Assembly: GCA_002317115.1 (NCBI GenBank)
Contig: DCIP01000087.1
Coordinates: 1-8,159 of the forward strand
Reading direction: 5' to 3'
DNA from: Candidatus Scybalocola fimicaballi
GTDB taxonomy: Bacteria > Bacteroidota > Bacteroidia > Bacteroidales > Paludibacteraceae
Length of the DNA stretch: 8,159 nucleotides
Made by a program: the position numbers and the translations under genes. Each line of letters begins with the position of its first letter. The first letter of the stretch is position 1. Below, piece after piece: positions 1 through 7,124 of the stretch. The notes under the pieces were generated by a model, which had not been told where the DNA came from, made no database searches, and was given only the letters and a program-made list of their open reading frames with translations.

Positions 1-488
1 TCAACATTGTCCATAGGCTCTCCCATGCCCATGTATACGATGTTTGTAAGATTTTCAAACTCAGGAATCGACTGGATTTGGTTCAATATCTCATTTGTAG
101 TTAGATGTTGTGTGAATCCTTGTTTGCCAGTCATGCAGAATTTGCAATTCATCTTGCATCCCACCTGGCAAGAGACACATAGCGTGGCTCTGTCCTTGTC
201 TGGAATGTAGACTGTCTCGATGTATTTTTCACCAATCTGGTAAAGATATTTTTTTGTGCCGTCTGTTGATTCCACACTTGAAAATGGAGCACGTCTGCCG
301 ATCTCATAATGTTCAGCCAAGAGTGCTTTGTTTTTTGCCGACAGATTTGTGATCTGCTCAATTGATTCAGCACCTTTCTTGTACATCCAATCTGCAATCT
401 GTGTGGCTGTGAATTTTGGCATGGATAGTTCTGCTACCACGTTTCGTAGCTCTTCTATTGTCATTCCAAACAGTCTTTTCTTTTCCAT
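1..488 (-). CDS. rlmN: Dual-specificity RNA methyltransferase RlmN, N-terminal part (runs off the left edge)
   Basis: A radical SAM enzyme that methylates C2 of A2503 in 23S rRNA and, in studied homologues, A37 of some tRNAs, acting in the cytoplasm. The visible 162 residues begin MEKKRLFGMT and open with the RlmN N-terminal helical domain (about 1-90). The radical SAM CxxxCxxC cluster motif follows at C111, C115 and C118, inside a stretch reading QVGCKMNCKFCMTG. C104 aligns with E. coli C118, which takes part in catalysis. A GMGEP motif, typical of SAM binding, lies at about 154-158. Roughly half of a usual ~345-residue protein is present; the distal catalytic cysteine would lie beyond the edge. 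The ATG at 488 gives the standard family N-terminus. AAGGA sits only 2 nt before it, too close for a classical Shine-Dalgarno. The ppiD terminator ends 12 nt upstream, and I find no clear promoter. Truncation is due only to the window edge. Identity is very secure. Confidence 0.96.
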   Translation of the reverse strand, partial: MEKKRLFGMTIEELRNVVAELSMPKFTATQIADWMYKKGAESIEQITNLSAKNKALLAEHYEIGRRAPFSSVESTDGTKKYLYQIGEKYIETVYIPDKDRATLCVSCQVGCKMNCKFCMTGKQGFTQHLTTNEILNQIQSIPEFENLTNIVYMGMGEPMDNV

Positions 489-500
489 CTTCCTTTAAGT

Positions 501-530
501 AAAAAAGGAGGCGAACCGAGATCCGCCTCC
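501..530 (-). terminator. Intrinsic terminator after ppiD, immediately before rlmN
   Basis: On the minus strand a perfect 7-bp stem (GGAGGCG at 507-513 pairing with CGCCTCC at 524-530, 10-nt loop) is followed by six T residues (506-501). It lies 24 nt after the ppiD stop and has the form of a Rho-independent terminator. It ends 12 nt before the rlmN ATG, so it could also act as a leader terminator for rlmN if there is read-through. Confidence 0.88.
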
Positions 531-554
531 ATTGTTATTCTAACTATTGTTTGA

Positions 555-2666
555 TTAATAGAAGTTTGATCTATTATCTTCTACATCTGCACCTTTACGT
601 AGAGTCTCGAACATGCGGTTTGCCACATTAGATTTAAGATCTCTGTTTAGCATGTAGACGTTTGTCTTTGAGTTAGATTGGCTTTCGTTTAGAACCTTAA
701 CCTTGTAAACTCCAAAGTCACCAACGATTGGCTTGCTGACTTCATCAACTCCTATAGCTGAAATTGTAGCTGACAACTTAGGCTCACGACCTATACCTGC
801 AACTGATCTTGATGAGAAGTCTATGCTTATTGTATCTGCATTTGCAAAGTCGTTAACATTTGCAAGCTCCTCAGCAAACTTCTTGGCACAAGCCTCGTTC
901 TTTGCTTTTCTTTCTACCTCTTTTGCAACGTACTCCTCAGATAGTGGTGCATATTCACCGTCAACTTTATTGACAAGAGTACCAACTACATAAGAATCAC
1001 CAACCTCAAATACACCAGAAACTGCGCCGATTTCGTGGTTCCATGCCCACTTTACAATCTCACGAGTGTTATTCTGACCTAAAATCTGAATGTATGGATC
1101 ATTCTCCTTTAATGGAGTTAGGTGTACAATATCCAAGTTTTGTGCTTCTGCACCAGCGATGAATTTCTCCTTATTGTTGTTGTCGATGATGAACTTGTTA
1201 GCTGCATTGTACATATCTGTATATGTATCTGTGCTTGGCTCAAGCTTTGTTCCGTAGATTAGAACCTTTGCCTTTCTAACTGGTGCAGTCAAGTTGTTGA
1301 CCTTTACCAAGAATGTCATTGGATTCTCAGGCATGTTGAATGTTAGGACATCACCCTTCTTTGCACTTCCGAACACCTTTGCGTCGAAATCCTCAGTACC
1401 CAATGGGAAACCTTCCTTTACCCATCCTAACTCACCACCTTTGCTTGCAGTGCTCTGGTCAAGTGAGTGCTTTGCAGCCAAATCCTCGAATTTCTCACCG
1501 TTGTTCAAACACTTTTTGATGCTGTCTGCCTTCTGGTTAGCCTCTTCCTTAGTTGCACCAGCCAAAACGATCAAGCTGATGTTTGCTGAGTCTGGAGCCA
1601 TCTTTACGTCTGCCATCTTTCTGGCAACCATGAAGTCACCAGCCTCAAACAATACCTCTGAAACTGAATCCTTCTTTGCGTTGAATGCGAAAGACTGGAA
1701 TGCAGTCTCGATATCTTTCTCTGCGCGGAAGTAGTTGTTGTAAGCGAATGAAGATGTTGGATCAGAGAAGATAACCTTCAAGTCTGCATCGTCTGCATTC
1801 TTGATCTGCTCTCTCATTTCTTCCATACCTGCCTTTGCATCCTCGTAATCCTGCTGTGAAGGCTTAACGTTGAAAATGATTGCGTCTACAGATCTGTAAC
1901 CACCATTTTCCAAAGAGAAGTACTGCTTCTTCATCTTCTCGTATACAGCTTTCTTCTCTGAGTCAGAAATCTCGATGTCGTTATTTGCTGAGCTATAAGA
2001 CTTCTTGATGACTACTGCAGTCTTCTCAGTGCTTGAAATCTGATCCATTAGGTCAGTAACTGCTGTAGGGTATGTTACTGCGTTAGCAACAAGATTTGCA
2101 AGTTTGTCATTAGCAAGCTGTGACTTGATTTGCTCTTCCCAATAAGCCCACTGTGCTTTCAACTGCTGCTGCTGTGCCTTCTGGTTGTCGTTCAACGACT
2201 CTTCTGGCATGCCGATAAACTGTAGGAACGCAGAAACCTGTGATGGGTTGAATCTTCCATTCTGATCTCTGAACAATGGAATGCTCATTAGCATTGGATG
2301 GTTTGCTGAAGATACCAAGTTCTTGACCTCTTCGTTTGTTACTGCCATTCCGATCTCATCCATCTCGTCCTCAATTAGAGCGTCGTTGATGAACTTGTTC
2401 CATACATACTCGCGAATATCTCCCTCGTGTGGGGCCTGCTGACCAGCATACTGCTGCTTGATGATATCGCTGAACTGTTTTTCTTTTTCGTTGAAGTCCA
2501 TAATGGAAATCTCTTTTCCATTAACAGAACCAACGATGCTTCGAGCTCTTCCTATGATAGAAGATGTACTTGTTAGCAAGTCTCCTACCACGAAAGCCAA
2601 CAATGCCACTGCCACAATACCGATAAGTAGGCTGGCGTGGTTTCTGATGTTTTGTAAAGCTGCCAT
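555..2666 (-). CDS. ppiD: PpiD/SurA-like periplasmic foldase with parvulin-type domain
   Basis: A membrane-anchored periplasmic folding factor, 703 residues, the usual size for Bacteroidetes PpiD-like proteins. One N-terminal transmembrane anchor (about 11-31, rich in L, I, V and A) should leave the rest in the periplasm. A SurA_N-type chaperone region follows (about 43-205), then a PpiC/parvulin domain (about 361-458) recognised by KGGELGWVKEGF at 409-420. A divergent second SurA/parvulin-like segment occupies about 461-575, and the rest is a helical C-terminal region. The parvulin domain lacks the expected histidine in its first strand (ISLIVLAG where families often have a xHIL motif) and the usual late histidine (TFLVKV). 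Isomerase activity is therefore doubtful and a chaperone role more likely; E. coli PpiD is also reported to lack isomerase activity. The gene follows the CorC-like gene by 67 bp, with a probable promoter in the gap and a terminator after its stop. Family is confident; substrate is unknown. Confidence 0.9.
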   Translation of the reverse strand: MAALQNIRNHASLLIGIVAVALLAFVVGDLLTSTSSIIGRARSIVGSVNGKEISIMDFNEKEKQFSDIIKQQYAGQQAPHEGDIREYVWNKFINDALIEDEMDEIGMAVTNEEVKNLVSSANHPMLMSIPLFRDQNGRFNPSQVSAFLQFIGMPEESLNDNQKAQQQQLKAQWAYWEEQIKSQLANDKLANLVANAVTYPTAVTDLMDQISSTEKTAVVIKKSYSSANNDIEISDSEKKAVYEKMKKQYFSLENGGYRSVDAIIFNVKPSQQDYEDAKAGMEEMREQIKNADDADLKVIFSDPTSSFAYNNYFRAEKDIETAFQSFAFNAKKDSVSEVLFEAGDFMVARKMADVKMAPDSANISLIVLAGATKEEANQKADSIKKCLNNGEKFEDLAAKHSLDQSTASKGGELGWVKEGFPLGTEDFDAKVFGSAKKGDVLTFNMPENPMTFLVKVNNLTAPVRKAKVLIYGTKLEPSTDTYTDMYNAANKFIIDNNNKEKFIAGAEAQNLDIVHLTPLKENDPYIQILGQNNTREIVKWAWNHEIGAVSGVFEVGDSYVVGTLVNKVDGEYAPLSEEYVAKEVERKAKNEACAKKFAEELANVNDFANADTISIDFSSRSVAGIGREPKLSATISAIGVDEVSKPIVGDFGVYKVKVLNESQSNSKTNVYMLNRDLKSNVANRMFETLRKGADVEDNRSNFY

Positions 2667-2711
2667 TTAAGTATTTATAGTTTTTTTTTATTATTCGTAC
2701 AAAAAACGACG

Positions 2712-2719
2712 CAAATATA
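2712..2719 (-). promoter_or_regulatory. Probable Bacteroidetes -7 promoter element for ppiD
   Basis: The minus strand reads TATATTTG, an exact match to the Bacteroidetes sigma-ABfr -7 consensus TAnnTTTG. It sits in the AT-rich gap between the CorC-like stop and ppiD, about 45 nt before the ppiD ATG. I do not see a good TTTG -33 box at the expected distance, so strength is uncertain. It would allow ppiD to be transcribed apart from the upstream operon. The leader between this element and the ATG contains an A9 run (2681-2689) and no Shine-Dalgarno, as is common in this phylum. Confidence 0.6.
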
Positions 2720-2733
2720 ATAAAATAAATTCG

Positions 2734-3876
2734 TTAAATTGCGTTTGTTACTCTCAATTTTACTAAATCTATCTTTGTTGTCTCAACTTTGATTATCTCA
2801 AAGCTGTATTTTTTGCCTATTTTGATGATTTCTGACTTCTTCGGCAATATGTTATGATGGGTTAGAATCAATCCGGCTATAGTTTCATAGTCTGGCGACG
2901 TCGGTAATTCTAATCCAAATTTTTCATTCGTCTCTTCCACTTCAAGTCGACCCGAAAAGATATATTCATCGTTGCTGATTCTTTTTTGTACGTATTCGTC
3001 CTCGTTGTCAGACTCGTCGTCGATCTCTCCAAATATCTCTTCCATAAGGTCTTCCATGGTGATGATTCCTGCTGTGCCTCCGAATTCATCGACCACGAGT
3101 GCCAAACTTTTTTTCTGTTTCTGCAACACTTTCAAAAGTTTGTTGGCTGCCATCTCCTCCGATACGACAATGATTGGATTCAATACGTCGGATATCTCAC
3201 TTGGCTTGTCAAAAATGTCTGACGAGTGGACGTATCCGATCACACAGTCGATATTGTCCTTATAAACAAGAATTCTTGAGAAATTGGTTGAAATGAATAA
3301 TTTCCTTAGTTCGTCGACGCTACTGCTCACCTCAATGGCTGTGATCTCAGTACGGGGAACGATACAGTTCTTGAGCTTTAGTGATGATAAATCCAATGTG
3401 TTTTGGAAGATCTCCACCTCATTCTCTGTCTTTTCGTTGACGACTGTGTTACAATTGTTTAGCTCGTAACTTCTGTTGGGACTTATCTCATAATCTCTGT
3501 TTTTGAAGAGGCAGGAGATAGGGTAGGCTGCCCAATGAAATACTTTGGAAATCGTCTCAATGGAGTCATTGGGTAGTTCGGCGATGTTACTTAAGCGAAG
3601 CACAATTTCCGAGATCACGAATATCCCTAAAAATGCCGACAACGCTATATATATGTTGTATTCCCAGACTGCGATGATTGCACAGCTGATCGCTGCCGCA
3701 ATATTTATAATTCTTAGTCCGGCTTTGAATGTTCTGACTTTGGAAGGAGAATAACCTGCAAAACCTGACTTTGTCTGGTTGTCTCCAATTTCAATTTTGC
3801 TTTTGTACGCGCTGACAAAATTGAATTCTATTAGGTAAGTCGCAAATAAGATGAATGCTATTATACCTGTCCACAT
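2734..3876 (-). CDS. CorC/HlyC-family (CNNM-like) membrane protein with CBS pair
   Basis: Annotated in this phylum as 'hemolysin family protein' and related to CorC/CNNM proteins linked to magnesium or cobalt transport; direct haemolysis is not implied. 380 residues. Hydrophobic segments at about 3-21, 53-71, 76-96 and perhaps 112-124 form a short DUF21/CNNM-like membrane region. A CBS pair follows: CBS1 at about 170-225 (starting CIVPRTEITA) and CBS2 at about 232-285, ending in the family signature VDEFGGTAGIITMEDLMEEI (262-281). An acidic linker precedes the C-terminal CorC_HlyC domain (about 300-378). The membrane part appears shorter than in typical relatives of about 420-440 residues, and the usual E-x-x-P-K segment is replaced by VISEIVLRLSN. 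The ATG lies two bases after the lptC stop (TAATTATG), so translation is probably coupled. Family is secure; transported ion, if any, is unknown. Confidence 0.88.
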   Translation of the reverse strand: MWTGIIAFILFATYLIEFNFVSAYKSKIEIGDNQTKSGFAGYSPSKVRTFKAGLRIINIAAAISCAIIAVWEYNIYIALSAFLGIFVISEIVLRLSNIAELPNDSIETISKVFHWAAYPISCLFKNRDYEISPNRSYELNNCNTVVNEKTENEVEIFQNTLDLSSLKLKNCIVPRTEITAIEVSSSVDELRKLFISTNFSRILVYKDNIDCVIGYVHSSDIFDKPSEISDVLNPIIVVSEEMAANKLLKVLQKQKKSLALVVDEFGGTAGIITMEDLMEEIFGEIDDESDNEDEYVQKRISNDEYIFSGRLEVEETNEKFGLELPTSPDYETIAGLILTHHNILPKKSEIIKIGKKYSFEIIKVETTKIDLVKLRVTNAI

Positions 3877-3878
3877 AA

Positions 3879-4481
3879 TTATTTTTGTTGTTCGTCGCTC
3901 TTTTTTTCTTCAATTGGGAATATTCCCTCTGGTTTTTTGATTGTGTAGTTGGTGAACGACTGATTTGATTCAAAACCACGTCCTGTGATGATTCTTTTAT
4001 CTTGTGTGATTTTGATCTTTTCCTTTGAATAGACTGTCTTTTCTTTCTGATTCCAGAACAACTGGTCCGTCTCAAAATATTCTCCCTTGATATTCTTCGA
4101 TTTTACACTGTCTCTTAGATCCCACAATTCCAAATCGGTATAGTATTTCGCATATTTGGATGTGATCGACGCGTCTGTTCCCATAGTGTCGTTAAGAGTT
4201 TCGAAGAACAATCCTTGAGGAAAGTACCAGTATGGGGTATCTACTTTGTCGAATATATACCACTCTTTTGTCTCCATTCTGTACTTTACGATTCCGGAGT
4301 CTGATATTAGTGTGTATACATCTTTAGCATATTGTCCTGCTACTGTGTCTCTTTGAATTGCATCTGTAGTCTCAAGCTTGTCGTTGTCGCATGAGGCTAA
4401 AAATGAAAAAAAAGACATGATTGCCAAGGCAAAAACCTTGACAACCACGTCTTTATGATTATGTTTAACGCTTTTTTGCAT
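3879..4481 (-). CDS. lptC: LPS export protein LptC, lipoprotein form
   Basis: Component of the Lpt machinery that carries lipopolysaccharide from the inner membrane across the periplasm; LptC links the LptB2FG transporter to the LptA bridge. 200 residues. A type II signal peptide (about 1-30) ends in a lipobox FLAS-C with the lipidated cysteine at 31, so this form is anchored by lipid rather than by a transmembrane helix as in E. coli. The LptC/OstA-like beta-jellyroll covers about 45-185, with conserved stretches KGEYFETDQLFWNQ (132-145) and TGRGFESNQSFTNY (166-179) that identify the family. Asp follows the cysteine; in enterobacteria this retains lipoproteins in the inner membrane, which would suit LptC, but the rule is not established in this phylum. 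The ATG shares one base with the stop of the TPR gene (TAATG), and the CorC-like gene begins two bases after its end. Confidence 0.9.
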   Translation of the reverse strand: MQKSVKHNHKDVVVKVFALAIMSFFSFLASCDNDKLETTDAIQRDTVAGQYAKDVYTLISDSGIVKYRMETKEWYIFDKVDTPYWYFPQGLFFETLNDTMGTDASITSKYAKYYTDLELWDLRDSVKSKNIKGEYFETDQLFWNQKEKTVYSKEKIKITQDKRIITGRGFESNQSFTNYTIKKPEGIFPIEEKKSDEQQK

Positions 4482-5824
4482 TATCTAACAGTTGTTGTCT
4501 CACCAATCCAACCTGGAACTTTGTATGTTCCACCCTTGATACCTCTCATGAACAACTCAGACTTGTCTGGGAACTGCTTCTTGTATGAAGCGATAGCGCT
4601 GTTAGCCTGACCTGCCAAAGATGGATCAACAGCCTTTGCCTTCTCTAACTTGTCTACTGCTGCCCAGTAAGCTGTCTTCTGGATAACTGGATCGTCGTCG
4701 ATTGATGCGTATCCGTATGCGTAAGCGTATGCGATCAACATGTATGCCTGACCTGCAGTTGGATCCATTGCAAGTGCTGACTGTGCGTTAGAACGGCAAG
4801 CCTGGAAGTTCTTCATTGACAAGTAGATGTTAGCGATGTTTAGATAGTAGTCGCTCTTTGTGCTCTTGCTTGTCTCAAGCTTGATAGCCTCCTGAAGGTA
4901 CTGGATAGCCTTGTTGTTGTCTTTCTTAGACAATGCCTGTGCTGCCATACCTGCTGCAGACGCTGCAGTTGGCTCAATCTTGTGAAGGTACTCAGAACCC
5001 TTGAAGTAAACTGCCGACTCTTTGCATCCTGCGATACGATATAGCTTCAATACATCGTTCAAGAATGACTTGTCGTTCTTGTTTGCCTCGATCTTAGAAG
5101 CGTATGCCTTGTCAAGTGTACCGCACTCAGCAGCACCTGAACGAGCAAACACTCTGTTTACAACTCCGATAGATGCATCGAAAGTAGAGTCGTTAGCAGC
5201 GGCAGCTGTCATCATTGGCATGATCTTCATGTAGTCAGCGATGTAGTTGTCTCTGTTTACATTTGGATTAGCCTTGTACAATCCGTCTGACAAAATGAAG
5301 TACTGCTGGAATACCTGAGCCTCGTTGTTCTCTCCACCTTTCTCGATTGCCTCTTTCAACCATCCGTAAGCTTTCTGCTTATTGACGTCGTTAGTCAATG
5401 TTGGTGCGTAGTTGATATAGTCGAATGACTTACGTCCAAGAATGTAATAAGTAGGGTACTTCTTTACATTGCCAAAATACTTGATTCTTAGGTCGTAGCA
5501 GTTCATCAACTCCTCGAACAATGCTTTCTTCTTAGCCTCGTCCTTCTCGTTGTCGATCTCCCACTTCAACATGAATGCACCGTCTGTATAAGCACGCTGT
5601 GTTGATTTTGGACACTCTGATGTGATTGTTTTCCAAGAATCGTGCATGTCCTTCCAATTCTTCTGCTTTGCAAAGTTCTGGAACAAAGACACACTTGATA
5701 CACATCTTACGCTGTCCTCACCTGTACCAAACTTTGAATTAGGGGTGTTAACTCCCAACTCTGCCATCATTGGCATACTCATTATTACGCCTAATGAAGC
5801 TAAAAATAATGATTTAGTATTCAT
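4481..5824 (-). CDS. Exported tetratricopeptide-repeat protein
   Basis: 447 residues with a Sec signal peptide (about 1-21, likely cleaved after MMA), so probably periplasmic or attached to the outer membrane. No lipobox is visible. Helical repeats run through the chain and are clearest as TPRs at about 290-400, for example KDNNKAIQYLQEAIKLE (301-317) and a helix containing AYAYAYGYA (365-373) followed by AAVDKLEKAKAVDP. TPRs normally mediate protein-protein contacts; no catalytic motif is seen. It lies between a beta-barrel gene and lptC, which hints at envelope assembly, but this is inference. Lysines are mostly AAG and asparagines AAC, a stronger codon bias than in the neighbouring CorC-like gene, suggesting high expression. 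An AGGA sits 4 nt before the ATG; an earlier out-of-frame ATG at 5829 meets a stop after two codons. It follows the outer-membrane gene by 40 bp and overlaps lptC by one base. Exact function unknown. Confidence 0.85.
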   Translation of the reverse strand: MNTKSLFLASLGVIMSMPMMAELGVNTPNSKFGTGEDSVRCVSSVSLFQNFAKQKNWKDMHDSWKTITSECPKSTQRAYTDGAFMLKWEIDNEKDEAKKKALFEELMNCYDLRIKYFGNVKKYPTYYILGRKSFDYINYAPTLTNDVNKQKAYGWLKEAIEKGGENNEAQVFQQYFILSDGLYKANPNVNRDNYIADYMKIMPMMTAAAANDSTFDASIGVVNRVFARSGAAECGTLDKAYASKIEANKNDKSFLNDVLKLYRIAGCKESAVYFKGSEYLHKIEPTAASAAGMAAQALSKKDNNKAIQYLQEAIKLETSKSTKSDYYLNIANIYLSMKNFQACRSNAQSALAMDPTAGQAYMLIAYAYAYGYASIDDDPVIQKTAYWAAVDKLEKAKAVDPSLAGQANSAIASYKKQFPDKSELFMRGIKGGTYKVPGWIGETTTVR

Positions 5825-5864
5825 ATCATCCTAATTTTATGTTATTTCTACTTTTTTTCGTCGC

Positions 5865-7124
5865 TTATTCAAGTCTGCGGCGTACGAACCATTTTTCATT
5901 GAGTGTCGCGTTAAGCACGAATCTCAAGAAATTGTCACTCATCATATCTTTGTTGCTGAGTGTAGTGAATCCATATTCTACAGTGAAGTTGATCACTGTT
6001 GGATTAAGACCTCTCTTTAATGGAAAACCAAATCCTGCACTTAGTAGGTTTTCTCTGTTTGTCTCACCATGCACATTATAATATGTGTTGGCTGTGGAGA
6101 ATCCCCAACGGTAAGATACTCTGTCAAAGTATTTCTTACTCATTGTGTTTGGACGAAGCTCTGCTCCTAAGCTTAGCTTATTGCGGTTTTCCAACACCTT
6201 CTCTCCAAAATATTCCACGTCGCCCCATTTCTGGAATTTATAGTCGACGCCGAATGTCCATTTGTTTTTAATATTGTATGATGCTCCAAGTCCCATTGTG
6301 AATGGCAGCTCAAATGCACTGTCGTATTCTTTGTTCAATGTGTCCACTCCGGTGGTTAAGACTGTCTTGCTTGCGTCGGCATTCAATTTGTTCTTTGGCT
6401 CAAATGTCGCTCCGATGACAACCGATTTGTCTTCTCCTGCCTCTATCACATACTGTGCGCCGAAAGTGACTGCAAGGTCGTGAACACTGATTTGTGTGGC
6501 TTGACCTATGTTGTGAAAGAAATTTTCGTTTTTCGATTCTGAAAAACTTACTCCACTTTGAGTTGTGATGTCTCCAAACAAGAACTTTATGTTACATCCA
6601 AGCGAGAATGGCTTCCATGGTCTGAAACCCAAACCTAAAATCACTTGGTTGATACCGCCTTCTCCAGCATACGAATTGATATAATTGTCATTGCTGTTTA
6701 CTTCGAGTTCTTTCTTTGAATCAGAGTAGTTGTAGCCTACAATAGAGTAGGGCTCTATACCTACTGCCAATCCCATCCAATTCTTGATAGGGAAGTGAAG
6801 ACCGATTCTTTCCAAATTTCCGGATAGGTCACTGCTTTTTGAATCCCCGCTGGAATAAAAAGATGATCTCAGTGACGCTGCTAATTCAAATCTGAAATTG
6901 AGTGAATCGATAGCTGTATATGTCGCAGGATTGCCGAAGTTGGTAAACTGGTTGTCTCGGATACCGATTGACAAACCTCCCATTCCTCGTCCTTGTGCTG
7001 ACGCTCCATCTACCAGTGTTCCGTATCCATATCTGGAGTAGGGTGAACTGGTGTTATTCTGACCTGTAGCGACTATTGCTGAGCCAAGGCAAAGCAGTGC
7101 GCTTATGATTTTTCCTTTTGACAT
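5865..7124 (-). CDS. FadL/OmpP1-like outer-membrane beta-barrel protein
   Basis: 419 residues with a signal peptide (about 1-21, cleavage probably near ATG-QNN). The mature start contains SPYSRYGYG (27-35), a motif recurrent in Bacteroidetes outer-membrane proteins. A glycine-rich segment GRGMGGLSIGIRDNQ and the NPA triplet (65-67) follow, resembling the N-terminal hatch region of OmpP1/FadL-type transporters. The rest consists of alternating amphipathic strands with many aromatic and glycine residues, as expected for a barrel of about 12-14 strands. The chain ends in a basic tail, KWFVRRRLE, rather than the C-terminal aromatic residue common in proteobacterial barrels. Family membership suggests passage of hydrophobic compounds, but no substrate can be inferred. 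Its first 22 nt lie inside the 3' end of coaX, in another frame, so expression is probably coupled to it; the TPR gene follows 40 bp downstream. Barrel class is confident, subfamily moderate. Confidence 0.8.
   Translation of the reverse strand: MSKGKIISALLCLGSAIVATGQNNTSSPYSRYGYGTLVDGASAQGRGMGGLSIGIRDNQFTNFGNPATYTAIDSLNFRFELAASLRSSFYSSGDSKSSDLSGNLERIGLHFPIKNWMGLAVGIEPYSIVGYNYSDSKKELEVNSNDNYINSYAGEGGINQVILGLGFRPWKPFSLGCNIKFLFGDITTQSGVSFSESKNENFFHNIGQATQISVHDLAVTFGAQYVIEAGEDKSVVIGATFEPKNKLNADASKTVLTTGVDTLNKEYDSAFELPFTMGLGASYNIKNKWTFGVDYKFQKWGDVEYFGEKVLENRNKLSLGAELRPNTMSKKYFDRVSYRWGFSTANTYYNVHGETNRENLLSAGFGFPLKRGLNPTVINFTVEYGFTTLSNKDMMSDNFLRFVLNATLNEKWFVRRRLE

Noticed and set aside
149..397. 82-codon minus-strand frame within rlmN
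   Set aside because: It is an out-of-frame shadow of rlmN; the rlmN frame is uninterrupted and carries the CxxxCxxC motif.
1294..1734. 146-codon open frame on the plus strand inside ppiD
   Set aside because: It is antisense to a well-supported gene, has no recognisable domain, and arises from the codon bias of ppiD.
2681..2689. A9/T9 homopolymer as a phase-variation tract for ppiD
   Set aside because: It lies in the leader, not the coding frame, and A-rich leaders are normal in this phylum; no sign of switching can be seen from one sequence.
3791..4075. 94-codon minus-strand frame across the lptC/CorC-like junction
   Set aside because: Lysine- and arginine-rich out-of-frame translation of lptC with no domain; both real genes are intact.
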